Shown: piece after piece, positions 1 to 10,600 of the stretch | Position numbering within the stretch: position 1 is the first letter of the stretch | Layout: each line of letters begins with the position of its first letter | DNA from: Legionella cherrii | Lineage (GTDB): Bacteria > Pseudomonadota > Gammaproteobacteria > Legionellales > Legionellaceae | NCBI RefSeq assembly: GCF_900635815.1 | Contig: NZ_LR134173.1 | Coordinates: 2,946,001 to 3,010,000 of the forward strand | DNA: 64,000 bases | Direction of reading: 5' to 3' | The notes under the pieces: generated by a model | Seen by the model: only the letters and a program-made list of their open reading frames with translations | Told to the model about the DNA's origin: nothing | Database searches by the model: none | Program-made: the position numbers and the translations under genes

Positions 1-1
1 T

Positions 2-343
2 GCCAAACCGTGTGTTAGTACACATAGAAGCTGTCTTAAACTTAAAAACCAAAATGCTCAATCTGCAAAAATTGAATGCAATTGGTTGAATGCAGTGGCT
101 TCTGTAGCGAACTCACAGGGTTCGACGCAATTGGATTTAAGCTATGGCGATGGTCTTGGTGCTCCTGAACCGAGACAGCTTTCTTGCAAACTAACAACTG
201 GGCAGACAAAACAAAGTTTTGAGTTTCATAATCCCTATTGGGGCTCACTCATCGAATTTAATCTCATTTCAGAACGAACACTTGAAGTGTATGTGACTGA
301 TGGATGGAGCTCCAAGGAAACACGCTATACATTTAGTTGGTAA
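2..343 (+). CDS. C-terminal part of an unrecognised protein (5' end outside window)
   Basis: The frame is open from the first bases of the window to a TAA at 341-343, giving at least 113 residues with no stop. The TTG at 86 is only an internal codon, because the frame runs on upstream to the window edge, so the true start is not in this window. The visible part is polar, holds four Cys and many beta-formers, and ends in YTFSW. I do not recognise a family. No transmembrane stretch is visible. A perfect palindrome follows the stop. Confident that it is coding, not confident of any function. Confidence 0.6.
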   Translation, partial: AKPCVSTHRSCLKLKNQNAQSAKIECNWLNAVASVANSQGSTQLDLSYGDGLGAPEPRQLSCKLTTGQTKQSFEFHNPYWGSLIEFNLISERTLEVYVTDGWSSKETRYTFSW

Positions 344-350
344 TTTTGAC

Positions 351-374
351 TAGGTTGGGCCTTGGCCCAACCTA
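351..374. terminator. Perfect 11-bp palindrome after the first gene
   Basis: Arms TAGGTTGGGCC and GGCCCAACCTA are separated by TT. It lies 8 nt after the stop of the upstream gene and about 30 nt from the convergent mtfA stop, so it could terminate both. There is no long T-run, so it may instead be a dispersed palindromic repeat; a related one sits at 35126-35145. Confidence 0.45.
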
Positions 375-404
375 CATCTTAATTGATCGACCAGAACCTT
401 ACTC

Positions 405-1190
405 TTAGTTATGTGTAACCAGACTAAAATACCCTCTCAGCGGATCTTGACGATAAAATTGGGCAAGTAAAGTATAAATCTCAGGATAATAGTGTTTTAT
501 TATTTCGGGTTTTTCGAAAAATAATTCAGAAAATACTGCAAAAAATTCAGATGGTGATGTAGCAGCATAGGGATCAATCGGAGTAAGCTCGTTTTGTTGA
601 AGTCGATTGACCAAATCATTGTAACCTGAATTAAAAACCTCAGCCCAATGTGTCGCAGACATCCCTTTATGAAGCGGAGGAAATCCATTGGCTCGACCAT
701 TTTGCATATCCAACTTGTGCGCAAATTCATGTATCACCACATTACGGCCATTAACTCCGCCATGATGTAGTGCATCGTCCCAAGAAATAATAACAGGCCC
801 ACGTTGCCATGATTCCCCGCTTAAATGAGCTCTCCCTAAATGTTCTATTCCAAATTCATCGATTACCTTGTTTTCTCGTGAATATGCCCCGGGATATATT
901 ATGACTGAAACCCAACCCTCGTACCAATCAAGGCCAAGATTCAAAATAGGAAGACATGCCTGTAAGGCAATACTTAACTGCATAGAAGTCGTTATCTGCA
1001 GATCACCAACCCCCTCCAATGATTTGTAATAAAGAAATAAAATGGCTAATCGCTTTAGTTTTATCTTTTCTTGATCACTCAGGCGTCTCAATAAAAATAA
1101 CTTTTGAAATGCATCATTCCACTCATCATTCCTTATAAGTGAATGACTTATGATTCGCTCGTACCACCATTCCTTTAACCTGCGGAACAT
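405..1190 (-). CDS. mtfA: MtfA-type zinc metallopeptidase (M90 family)
   Basis: 261 residues, close to the 265 of E. coli MtfA. The zinc-binding motif HEFAH is at residues 154-158 followed by KLDMQ, the M90 signature, and a conserved SELFF near residue 223 is a candidate for the third zinc-ligand region. The family (M90, anthrax lethal-factor-like fold) binds the glucose repressor Mlc in E. coli and has aminopeptidase activity. It is cytosolic, with no signal peptide. Start is ATG at 1190 with AGGG about 9 nt upstream. It stands alone between unrelated genes. No Mlc homolog is visible here, so the Legionella partner is unknown. Confidence 0.9.
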   Translation of the reverse strand: MFRRLKEWWYERIISHSLIRNDEWNDAFQKLFLLRRLSDQEKIKLKRLAILFLYYKSLEGVGDLQITTSMQLSIALQACLPILNLGLDWYEGWVSVIIYPGAYSRENKVIDEFGIEHLGRAHLSGESWQRGPVIISWDDALHHGGVNGRNVVIHEFAHKLDMQNGRANGFPPLHKGMSATHWAEVFNSGYNDLVNRLQQNELTPIDPYAATSPSEFFAVFSELFFEKPEIIKHYYPEIYTLLAQFYRQDPLRGYFSLVTHN

Positions 1191-1364
1191 TACGCCAACC
1201 CTACTGAAACAAAAAAAAGGAATATTTCTTTTGAAAAAACACGACTCTGTCTTTTGATAAGATCAAATAATATTCTCATTTTTTTCCTTAGCTGCATTGC
1301 TTTTTCTTCCCTGATTGTCTTCGCTATTTGACTGATATCTTGATCTGCACCGCTCAATAATATT

Positions 1365-2859
1365 CTAAATTAGCAGACTATAACCGTCTTCTCCTAACCC
1401 ATGCCGTTCAACTTGAGAAAGATTTATATCCCTATCTTGACTATTAAAATGTACTGGATCAGCTCTACCTAACACATAAGCACTTAGATCAGCATATTCA
1501 ATTGGCTTATCATCAGATTGCATCAACTCTCTGATTGCATTAAATCTCGATTGATTCAATGCGTTAACCAATGCTAAACCTGACGCAGTTGTCTTATAAA
1601 AACTGTAGCTGTACCGGTCTCTTTGCAATGCAATTGCGAGAATGTCCCTAAGTATAAAACTCAACTGCTCTTCACTATAAAATGTTCCATGTTCCAGTTC
1701 AGTTTTAATTTTAATTAATAGTAGTCCCTTCTTACCTTGTTTGCTTTCCAAGGTCATATTATTTTCGATAACTTCTATTAAATCAGATAAGACTACTCGG
1801 GTTAATTGATTTTTTTTCTTTTCTAAATGGATTCGTTCCGGTTCTACTTTTAGACATAATTCTTCGGGATCATGTAACATTGTATCAACAAGTTCGCGGT
1901 GCGTTTTATTTAGATATTTGGCGGTATTTGAAACTGTTATTTTAGAACCATCCTGAGAATGTAAATTTCTACTTTTAGGAATAATATTCTTAATTATGTT
2001 GGTCAGAGTTTGTGTCCATTTAGTTCGCTCTCGTTCAAACTCGTTAATAATCTCAGATTGCTCAACATTTTCTCCCAACTTTGCCAAGCTGCCCACTCGA
2101 CCCAAGAATTGGTACATAATTGCTTTACTGAGTTTCCTGATTACAGGAATTACATCAACCCCATAAATCAAATGTTTCGCATCATTGTCTTTTTGAAGAT
2201 CCTGGAAAGCCCTTAAATGAGCACCTAAAATAACCTCTTCTCTCACTTCACAATGTTTGGGATAAGTAGGCCTTATGGGTATATGGAATTTAGCAAGAAC
2301 TTGATCCATAAATTCGCCAGTATCTTGACCTACCTCAAGATAGGGATAAAGTGTTTCAACATAATTTAAATTTTTAGAGCCAGATAAATCAACCGCACGA
2401 TTAGCCAATGAATAGTTAAAAACATCCAAAAAAGCAGTGTAAAATAAATTACCTGGTACAGGATCCAAAAGAAGTAAATTCGTTTCCAGATGAAAGCGGT
2501 CAATTTGGGATAATTTGAGGGTTGCCAAAATCGCTGCAATTCCACCTCGACTTAAGCCAATGCAGTTTAACTTTACTTTATACCCGTCTCGAATGAGCTT
2601 TTTGACCACTTCGACAACTTGATCACTTTGCTCCTCCAATCCCACACCAAATAAAACCCCTTTGTAACCATAATCAATACCACAACCATTAAAAACCCAT
2701 TTTATAATGAGTAGCATCTTTATCTTGATTAACCTCTTTGGCTGAGCGGATACGTTCTCCCTTACAATCCTGCATCAAAACCCGATGCAAATGGGTATGA
2801 GGTTTTTCAATGTCGTAGATAGTTCCTTCAAAGATGGCGGTTAAGGTGATTTCTTTCAT
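1365..2859 (-). pseudogene. Effector-like alpha/beta-hydrolase-type gene, frameshifted near its 5' end
   Basis: A 450-codon frame (2717 down to 1365) has no good start: it opens with MLLIIKWVFNGCG inside what looks like conserved sequence. A second frame starts at ATG 2859 after AAAGGGA and reads MKEITLTAIFEGT...HLHRVLMQDCKG...HYKMGF before a stop at about 2692-2694. Joining the two near 2693-2708 gives HYKMVFNGCGIDYGYKG, a smooth sequence of about 495 residues. A single-base indel in the AAAATGGGTTTTT tract explains it. The product contains GLSRGG about 55 residues into the longer frame, a GxSxG nucleophile elbow as in DUF2235/Tle1-like phospholipases. The rest is charged and unrecognised. 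A Dot/Icm effector role is inference from lineage and architecture. Confidence 0.65.
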
Positions 2860-3123
2860 TAGGTATCCCTTTGAGCAGGCAATTTTGTGTGTATTCTAAC
2901 AACTTAAATGAACAATTAACAATCATATTAATCACATTTTGAATTCAAAATCATTTAACTCAAAATAATTTGATATCAATCACTTAGAGAAGATTTTTCT
3001 TCAATTTTCTTAGGTAGGGTTGTTTTAATTGTATGAGTTTGATTTAATCAGCGCTTTAAATATTAACTTTGTGGAAATATTAAGCTCTAAAATCGAACCT
3101 TAGAACGGATACACGAATTGAAA

Positions 3124-3501
3124 ATGAACTCCAACCTTACAATGAATAAGTCACTTGTTAGCCTAATAAACAAATTAAACAAACAATTCAATGATCTTGA
3201 TTTGCATTTACATGCAGTGCAACACCAAAAGCAAGAGCTCGAACATCAAATTCAAAATCTTGAAGAGCAACTCGATCAAACTGTCCCTAAATCGCTCACT
3301 ATGAATCCGGAAATTGAAATCAATTGGCTTAATTTCGTCATGCAGCAGCAAGAAAAAAAAGAAGCGATGACTCTAGATCTTAAAAACTGCCACGAACTCG
3401 AAAGTAAATTAAATGAAAAAATTACTCGCCTTAAAATGGAATTAAAAATGATAGAGCATTATTTACAACGAGAAGAAGACCATCCGAAAAAAAGGGCTTA
3501 G
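3124..3501 (+). CDS. Small coiled-coil protein of unknown function
   Basis: About 125 residues, mostly Glu/Lys/Gln/Leu with heptad-like spacing from residue 15 to 115 (for example LEHQIQNLEEQLDQ and LESKLNEKITRLKMELKM), so it should form a long helical coiled coil. No signal peptide or membrane segment. The start is ambiguous: TTG at 3118, ATG at 3124 or ATG at 3142. I chose 3124, although no strong ribosome site precedes any of them. Its TAG is directly adjacent to the stop of the convergent membrane-protein gene. Function unknown. Confidence 0.6.
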   Translation: MNSNLTMNKSLVSLINKLNKQFNDLDLHLHAVQHQKQELEHQIQNLEEQLDQTVPKSLTMNPEIEINWLNFVMQQQEKKEAMTLDLKNCHELESKLNEKITRLKMELKMIEHYLQREEDHPKKRA

Positions 3502-4041
3502 TTAAGCAAGACAATATCCCCTCATACACTCCTCATCTGTGTTCATCTCAACGGCGATCATCTCTGACACTGATTCTGTTGCACCAGAAGTTTCTGAACT
3601 TACAGCAATTAATGTACTCATTGATCGAGTAGCTATAGAGACTAAACTGTGAGGAAAACTTATAATAGCCAGTAAAGCACCCACAGCAGATGTTAAGAGA
3701 GCTACTCCGGTAAAATAGAGTGCGAATCCGGCTAATTCAAGTACATTGTTTCGGAGCTTTGTAGCACCAAATAAGTCAGCGCCAGCAGCAATAAGGTATG
3801 TCCCGATGCAAGCAACAGCCGCAGCCATAAAGGCAAATGCAGAAAACCCAGCAAGGACAAGGCCACAAAATGGATAAAAACCTGGGGCAATTAATTCGCC
3901 GCCGAACTCACAAACATTTTCATAGGGAGTAAAAAAACCAGGGCGCTTTCTGTACGTTTCAACCGATCTATTTTTGATCTCTTTAATGGTTTGTCCATCA
4001 AAAATGTAATAGAGTTCTTTTTCACCGAGTAAATAAAGCAT
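3502..4041 (-). CDS. Small membrane protein, paralog of the next gene
   Basis: About 179 residues with three to four hydrophobic segments between residues 55 and 145 (for example FYPFCGLVLAGFSAFAFMAA and GALLAIISF), and soluble ends. The N-terminal region holds YRKRPGFFTPYE and GGELIAPGFYP, which match YKKRPGFFMPYQ and GGLIAPVIYP in the gene at 4252-4767, so the two are tandem paralogs. Start is ATG at 4041, set by AGGAGG 6 nt upstream; a TTG at 4044 is too close to that site. Family not recognised. Short multi-spanning proteins of this kind are frequent among Legionella effector candidates, but that is only a guess here. Confidence 0.65.
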   Translation of the reverse strand: MLYLLGEKELYYIFDGQTIKEIKNRSVETYRKRPGFFTPYENVCEFGGELIAPGFYPFCGLVLAGFSAFAFMAAAVACIGTYLIAAGADLFGATKLRNNVLELAGFALYFTGVALLTSAVGALLAIISFPHSLVSIATRSMSTLIAVSSETSGATESVSEMIAVEMNTDEECMRGYCLA

Positions 4042-4251
4042 CAATATCCTCCTCCCCGCCCTTCTTCTAAAGTGGGCTTTGTTGAAAAATTAAAGGTCAT
4101 TCTCAAGAAGGTGGAAATTGATCCGTAAGTTGGGCACAAGGCCACTTTTGTGAATTTCTTCGCAGGAATGACACATATTCAGTTAACAGTTATCTTATTC
4201 TTCCAAGCTATGGAACAATGCCCTCAATACAGAAGAGGCAATTTTTTTATC

Positions 4252-4767
4252 TTAAATAAGCATACTAGTCTGGATTTCAGTAGTAGGTGCCTCATTCATG
4301 CATTCAAGCACATCAGCACCGACGGTAGCGAGACTACGAGTAGCCAAGGTAATTAAAGAACATGGAATACTTAAAACCGCCAATAAAAGACATGCTGCTG
4401 CGTTTGCAAGCGCGTAACCGGTAAAAGATAAGAATTGGCTGGCAGCATTAAGTGCATCATTGTGTAATGGGGCATAACCCAATAATCCAGCTCCTATGCC
4501 AACAAACCAACTTCCCAGGGTTGCAAACGGCAAAACCACGCCGGCTATAATTCCAAGTAAACCTAAAGCCGCAAATCCTAACGGATAAATAACCGGCGCG
4601 ATTAAACCGCCAACATATTCTTTACCATCTTGATAAGGCATAAAAAAGCCTGGACGCTTTTTATAAATCTCAATAAATCTTTTTGCTTCACCTGACAATA
4701 AATGATTGGGATCATCCCGATCATTAAGTACATAGCTAATCTCATCTAAACTTATCAATCCTAACAT
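4252..4767 (-). CDS. Small membrane protein, paralog of the previous gene
   Basis: 171 residues. Hydrophobic segments span roughly residues 58-150 (VIYPLGFAALGLLGIIAGVV, GYALANAAACLLLAVLSI), flanked by a polar N-terminus and a short C-terminus. It shares RPGFF.PY, GG(E)LIAP and a SLVS/SLIT..ATRS motif after the last hydrophobic segment with the gene at 3502-4041. Start ATG at 4767 with GAGGGA about 4 nt upstream. The two genes are 210 nt apart in the same orientation and each has its own ribosome site. Function unknown. Confidence 0.65.
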   Translation of the reverse strand: MLGLISLDEISYVLNDRDDPNHLLSGEAKRFIEIYKKRPGFFMPYQDGKEYVGGLIAPVIYPLGFAALGLLGIIAGVVLPFATLGSWFVGIGAGLLGYAPLHNDALNAASQFLSFTGYALANAAACLLLAVLSIPCSLITLATRSLATVGADVLECMNEAPTTEIQTSMLI

Positions 4768-5120
4768 ACATCCCTCATTGCGTTTAGTTTTTGCCCATGC
4801 TAAAGAGATGATTTGTTGATGTCAATTTATTAATATAAAAAATTTAAGCCAAATACTGAATTGAAATTCATTCCACAGTCAATTAGCAATCATTAGGCCA
4901 CCCTTGACTTTTTTAAACTCACGCCATTCCCGCTTGCGCAAGAATGACATCCATATCGAAACAATATGCTTTTAAAAATGCAATCAATCGTTCAAAAAAG
5001 ATGATGATACTTCAAGCTCAATCATCGAGTCTTGCAAGGATTAATTTAAACCTTTTTGTTAATTTACAAACCATTTTGTGTTATTATTAATTTAATATAT
5101 ATATATGTTTTTGGTGTAAG
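4768..5120. other. Intergenic region, 353 nt
   Basis: Divergent spacer between the membrane-protein gene (minus) and the gene at 5121 (plus), so it should hold promoters for both. Around 4923-4952 it contains ATTCCCGC, a GC-rich turn, then GAATGACAT, a degenerate copy of a common intergenic short repeat. An alternating AT tract (about 5094-5105) lies just before the plus-strand gene. I see no RNA gene or additional ORF. Confidence 0.4.
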
Positions 5121-6113
5121 ATGACCTATACATACAATCAAGGTAGTTTTACTTGCAATAAACCAGAATTGTTCATGGCGGTTTGCAAATATAAAGATCA
5201 CTCCTATATGATTGTTGGTGTTAAGGATTCTGAAACACAAGAACAACTTGTACTTGCAACTTTTGGACGTAAGGGCTTTTTTGGAACCTCGTTATCGACA
5301 GAATATATGCCAAAAAAGAGTGAAAGCCTTATCGAGATGCAAGCCTTTACTATTTCAATAAATCAATATGCCAATCTAATCCAGTTCTTAGCAAAAATGA
5401 AAAAAAATCAGAGATCGAATGCCGCGATCTTTGCTGTACCCTCGACATGGATTGAAGCAGTACAAGAGTCTGGAGAACAAGTACATTTTACCTGGTTAAA
5501 TTACGATAAAAAAATCGAAACCTTAAGTGAGCCGAGATCAGATCAGGCGAATGATAGTGGTTATGATCCAGATAAAATCAAGCAGGGAATTTCCTTGGAT
5601 ACCAATTGTAGAACTACTGCAAAGTATATCACTCAAACCACGATGGGAGTTGACTCATTACCTAATGTTTCGTCCCTTTTTTTCACTTCTCTTCCCTTTA
5701 AAGCAAAATTATGTGACGGTAAGATCAAAGAGAAACTATTTATATATCCCCCTCCTTTGCCAGTACACCAAAATCCTGAAGATAAAGCACAATGGGACAT
5801 TTTAAAAAAAATGTACGCGAGAATGGATAAAATTGCCAAATCGGCATCGGGTAAAAACATGGATAGCAGTCATGAAAAATTTGATTTAATCAAAACCCTC
5901 TATCAAGAACAGTACAATAAATTGACACAGGGAAAACAGAGCATCAACGACTTATTGGGTGATATTCAGCGTTATATATCTGAAGGCGCCAATGCAACGA
6001 TTATTGATAGGCCTCGAAGATTTGCGTTTTTTAAAACATCCACAAGAAAAATGTTTGAACAAATTCAAAAGGAAAACCCGTTTCAAGATGACGCTTCCAA
6101 AGTCAATTCCTAG
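5121..6113 (+). CDS. Effector-like protein of unknown function, distant paralog of 40435-41541
   Basis: 330 residues, soluble, no signal peptide. It aligns by eye with the minus-strand protein at 40435-41541 over most of its length: an N-terminal beta-rich part with QAFTISINQYANLIQFL (paralog QAYDITYEQYIEFVQIL), a central LDTNCRTTA (paralog LDLGNTCRHSA), then SSLFFTSLPFKAKL (paralog SSFFRELPYQTEL), a proline run PPPLP, and KKMYARMDKI (paralog RKLYTRMEAL). Conservation of Cys-Arg in the centre suggests a functional residue. Family not recognised. Expression likely begins at the ATG at 5121 (no strong ribosome site). The 13-nt gap to the convergent efflux operon leaves little room for a terminator. 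Confidence 0.65.
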   Translation: MTYTYNQGSFTCNKPELFMAVCKYKDHSYMIVGVKDSETQEQLVLATFGRKGFFGTSLSTEYMPKKSESLIEMQAFTISINQYANLIQFLAKMKKNQRSNAAIFAVPSTWIEAVQESGEQVHFTWLNYDKKIETLSEPRSDQANDSGYDPDKIKQGISLDTNCRTTAKYITQTTMGVDSLPNVSSLFFTSLPFKAKLCDGKIKEKLFIYPPPLPVHQNPEDKAQWDILKKMYARMDKIAKSASGKNMDSSHEKFDLIKTLYQEQYNKLTQGKQSINDLLGDIQRYISEGANATIIDRPRRFAFFKTSTRKMFEQIQKENPFQDDASKVNS

Positions 6114-6126
6114 AAATAGGGCCCAC

Positions 6127-7674
6127 TTAGGTTTTTAGTTTTTTAGGGGGAGATATGACACTCGCGACCCAACCTCCTCCTAGAGCCTTGACCAAACCCA
6201 CAGCAGAAACCATTTGCAGGCCATCTACTTGGGTTGCTGCCTGTTCTGCTGCCAGAGCACTGATCTGAGCAGTAAGGACATTAGCATAAGTAACCGTTCC
6301 TGCCTCATATTGATTTTTAACAATTTTGAGTGCTAAGAGCGCATCGGCTGCTTCTTTATCTTGAACTAGACTTTGTTGTTCCAAAAGACGTAAAGAAATC
6401 AAATTATCCTCCACGCTTTGAAAAGCAGAGAGCACTACCTGACGGTAATTGGCAAGCTGAGCCATGTATTGTGCTTTTGCCGCCCTCACTCCCGCGGAAC
6501 GATAGCCTCCATCAATAATGGTTTCTGCTAATTGAAAACCAGTAGACCAACTGATTGCAGGTTTGTGAATCAGTTGATGAAAGCTGTGCCCGGCAGCACT
6601 AATGGTTCCAGTCAGAGTTAGATTAGGAAAATAGGCAGCAACGGCGACTCCAATCAACGCACTGGCTTGTTGCACCAAGCGCTCGGCTTGTGCAATATCA
6701 GGCCTTCGTTCCAGCCAAACGCTAGGGACTTGCAAGGGAATTGGTGGGGGTTTTAATTTAATCATCACAGGTTTTAGTGAAAAATAAGCAGGTGGACGTC
6801 CCATCAATACAGCAATTGCATGTTCGTATTGACCGCGTAAAATACCGTTATTAATCGCTGATGCTTGAGCCGATTCAAGCTGGATTTGCGCTTGAACCAC
6901 ATTGGCACGTGATACAACCCCCGATTTGTATTGATTTTTTGTAAATTGTAAAAGCTTTCTATAAGCAATCACCGTATCATCTAAATACTTTTGCACCTTA
7001 TCCAGTGTACGTAATTCAAAATAATATTGTGCTAAAGCACCTTGAGCGGATAAACGCGTCACCCCGATCAATGCTTCATTAGATTCTGCTAAAGAAAGAT
7101 CGGCCTCTATGGTTCGACGCACAAGTCCCCAAAGATCGGGCTCCCAAGTTGCATTCAAAAAAGCGGTATAAATTGTTGTGGTTTTTGCTGCAGGTACAAT
7201 ATTCGTCGTTGCCGTTCCTGTAGTTCCAGAGGTTGTGATAATGGATGTGGACCCTCCAGCTTGACGTTGTTCAAATAAGCTAAAGGCACCAACTACCGTG
7301 GGATACAAACTCGCTCGAGCCTGGTCAACAATAGCAAGTGACTGTCGGAAGTTTGCCTCGGCATTTACAATACTTTGGTTGTAGTGATACAACTGATTCT
7401 CCAGATCATTCAATACTGGATCATTAAAAACCTTCCACCATTCGCCTCGATCCCTATCATCCTGAGGCTGAATAGGTTTCCAATTTTTACGCTTAGTACC
7501 AATTTCTGTTTTGCCTTTGGCTTCTTTAAAATGTGGCGGCACTACAAGTTTTGGAGGTACATAATTAGGACCAACCACACAAGAAGAAAATATGCAAGAA
7601 GACAGCGCTAAAAATAAAAAAAACTTGAATTTCCTAAAAGATTGTGGGGATTTTGATCGCTTATGAGTGGCCAT
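6127..7674 (-). CDS. Outer-membrane efflux lipoprotein, NodT/OprM type
   Basis: 515 residues. A lipoprotein signal ends at FSSC with VVGPNYVPPKL following, the hallmark of NodT-family outer-membrane factors. Two outer-membrane-efflux repeats follow (about residues 70-270 and 290-490), with the family motif WLERRPDIAQAERLVQQA near residue 320. It forms the TolC-like exit channel for the RND pump encoded just upstream. Start chosen at ATG 7674 (GAGGT 4-5 nt upstream) rather than GTG 7680; it overlaps the mdtC stop by 14 nt. A Thr/Ala-rich loop (about residues 132-160) is probably an extracellular insertion. Last gene of a four-gene operon. Confidence 0.92.
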   Translation of the reverse strand: MATHKRSKSPQSFRKFKFFLFLALSSCIFSSCVVGPNYVPPKLVVPPHFKEAKGKTEIGTKRKNWKPIQPQDDRDRGEWWKVFNDPVLNDLENQLYHYNQSIVNAEANFRQSLAIVDQARASLYPTVVGAFSLFEQRQAGGSTSIITTSGTTGTATTNIVPAAKTTTIYTAFLNATWEPDLWGLVRRTIEADLSLAESNEALIGVTRLSAQGALAQYYFELRTLDKVQKYLDDTVIAYRKLLQFTKNQYKSGVVSRANVVQAQIQLESAQASAINNGILRGQYEHAIAVLMGRPPAYFSLKPVMIKLKPPPIPLQVPSVWLERRPDIAQAERLVQQASALIGVAVAAYFPNLTLTGTISAAGHSFHQLIHKPAISWSTGFQLAETIIDGGYRSAGVRAAKAQYMAQLANYRQVVLSAFQSVEDNLISLRLLEQQSLVQDKEAADALLALKIVKNQYEAGTVTYANVLTAQISALAAEQAATQVDGLQMVSAVGLVKALGGGWVASVISPPKKLKT

Positions 7675-10600
7675 AGGCACCTCGTAACTTAAATCGTTTT
7701 ATAAAATGACGCACACGTAATCCTGCAGTATCCATTGCCAAATAAATGACCGGCGTAGTGTACAGTGTTAATAGCTGACTTACGATTAAGCCACCAACAA
7801 TCGCGATTCCAAGTGGTCGACGTAATTCAGAACCCACACCAAAGCCGATGACCAGAGGCATAGCGCCTAATATAGCCGCCATAGTAGTCATCATAATTGG
7901 ACGAAAACGTAATAATGCTGCTTCATAAATCGCTTCGCGCGGTGATTTATTTTCCGTGCGCTCCGCCTCTAAAGCAAAATCTATCATCATAATGGCATTT
8001 TTTTTCACTATACCAATTAGAAGGATCATCCCAATAAGAGCAATAATACTTAAGTCTGAATGGAACAACATTAAAGCGAGTAATGCACCAACACCCGCTG
8101 AGGGTAAGGTAGATAAAATAGTAATCGGATGAATCAAACTTTCATAAAGCATTCCCAACACAATATAAACGGCAAGAATAGCACTCATAATCAAAAATTT
8201 TTCATTAGCAAAAGATTCCTGAAATGCTTGGGCTGTTCCTTGAAATGCACCACGCATCGTTGGTGGTAAGTTCATTCTATTAATGATTTGCGTCACTTTA
8301 TGCACCGCTCCGCCCAAAGAGGTACCTGGAGCTAAATTAAACGAAAATGTTGCGGCTGGAGCCTGACCTTGATGGTTGACAGATAATAAAGTTGCTCCTT
8401 GTTCGAAACGCGCAAAAGCAGATAAAGGGACTTTATTACCATCAGGGGAAATAACATAAATTTCCTCCAACACTTTTGGATATTGCCAATATTTTTCCGC
8501 CACATTCATTACTACGTAATATTGGTTCATTGGCATATACATCACAGAGATTTGACTTTGCCCAAAAGCATTATATAAGACGTTATCAATTTGCTCCGGT
8601 GTGAGACCAAAACGAGATGCGGCATCATGATCTACATTTACATATATTTGCAGCCCATGATTTAGCTGATCATTATTCAGGTCAACAATCCCATGTAGTT
8701 TTGACAAGTTTTCCATAATTTGCGGTGTCCAAGTCGCAAGATCCTTTAAATTATCAGCCGACACTGTGTATTGAAATTGTGCCGCACTTTGTCTCCCCCC
8801 TAGAGTCAAATCTTGTGCCGCTTGCATATAGAGTGTTGCCCCAGAAATTTGAGATAACTTGGCTCGTAACCTGTCCTTCAACTCATCTGTAGTCTCTTTA
8901 CTGAGTACAGATGACTTCATCATAATAAATACAGACCCAGTATTTGCCGTATTATTCCCTGGGCCGCTCCCTATAAAAGCAGCTACATTTTCTACTGCAG
9001 GATCTTTACGAATTTCAGAAACAAATTGAATTAATTTTTTTTTCATTGCATCAAATGAAATATTTTGATCAGCCTGCAATGAACCCACAATTCTGCCTGT
9101 ATTTTGTTGGGGGAAAAAACCTTTGGGAATGATAATAAATAAATAAGCAGTCAGTAAAATAGTACCCAAAGTGATCACTATCATGAATATGGGGTGGTAT
9201 AATGCCCAACGCAGACCCCGTGCATAACGCATTCTGATATATTCATTAAAACGTATAAAAAAGTGATCCTTTGCACCCTCATCAGAATCAAGCATTCGTG
9301 AGCACATCATCGGGGTCAAAGTTAATGAAACAGCCATAGAGATAATGATTGCCAGTGAAAGCGTAACCACAAACTCACGGAATAGGCGTCCAACTATTCC
9401 CCCCATAAGCAGAATGGGAATAAAAACCGCAACTAAGGAAATACTGATTGATAATACAGTAAAACCAATTTCTTTAGAGCCATCTAAAGCCGCCTGAAAT
9501 GGCTTTTTACCCATGCCAATATGACGAGAAATATTTTCAAGTACAACAACCGCATCATCCACTACAAAGCCAGTTGAAATGGTTAATGCCATCAGTGATA
9601 AATTATCAAGACTGTAGTTTAATAATTTCATAACCGCGAAGGTACCAAGCAAAGACAGGGGTACAGCAACTCCAGGAATCATCATGGCACGTATGCTGCC
9701 AAGAAAGAAATAAGTAACAAAAATTACCAAACACATTGCAATAAGCAAGGTAATTTCCACATCATGCAATGAGGTTCGAATTGTTGTTGTTCTATCCATT
9801 AAAATATTTAATTTAATGTCACTGGGAATTGACGCTTCAAGTTGTGGCAACATTGCTTTTATGCTGTCAACCGTTTTGATTATATTGGCGCCTGGCTCTT
9901 TAAACAAAACCAGCAAAACAGCAGGTTTTCCATTAGCGATACCCGCATTATGAACATCAGCGACTGAATCAATAACCTCAGCTACATCAGAAAGCCGCAC
10001 AGGTTGATTGTTATAATAACTAATAATAAGGGGAGCGTATCCGGAAGCTCTGAGTATTTGATCATTGCTTTTAATTGTTGAGGCTAAATCCTCACGGATC
10101 AATTGACCTTTTGCTTGGTTTAAATTAGCAGCAGCAATTGCATTGGCAAGTTGCGTCAATCCTATTCCATAACTGTTTAATGCGGTCGGATTGATTTCAA
10201 CCCGTACAGCGGGCAAAGAGCTTCCACCGACGTTCACTTGCCCTACCCCTTCACTTCGCAAAATTTTTTGTTGTAAAAAAGTAGATGCTACATCATACAA
10301 TTGGCCTGGGCTTTTTTTATCTGAGGTCAAGGCAATAATCATAATCGGCGCATCAGCAGGATTTACCTTGCGATAGGTTGGGTTATTCGTCAAATTCGTT
10401 GGTAATTGGCTTAAAGAGGCGTTAATAGCTGCCTGTATATCCCGCGCAGCCCCATCAATGTTACGAGATAAATCAAATTGAACTGTTATCATCGATTGTC
10501 CCAAGGTACTCGATGAAGTAAGTTGAGTAATTCCTGCAATGAGTCCAATCTGACGTTCTAAAGGAGCGGCTACTGAAGTGGCCATGACCTCCGGACTTCC

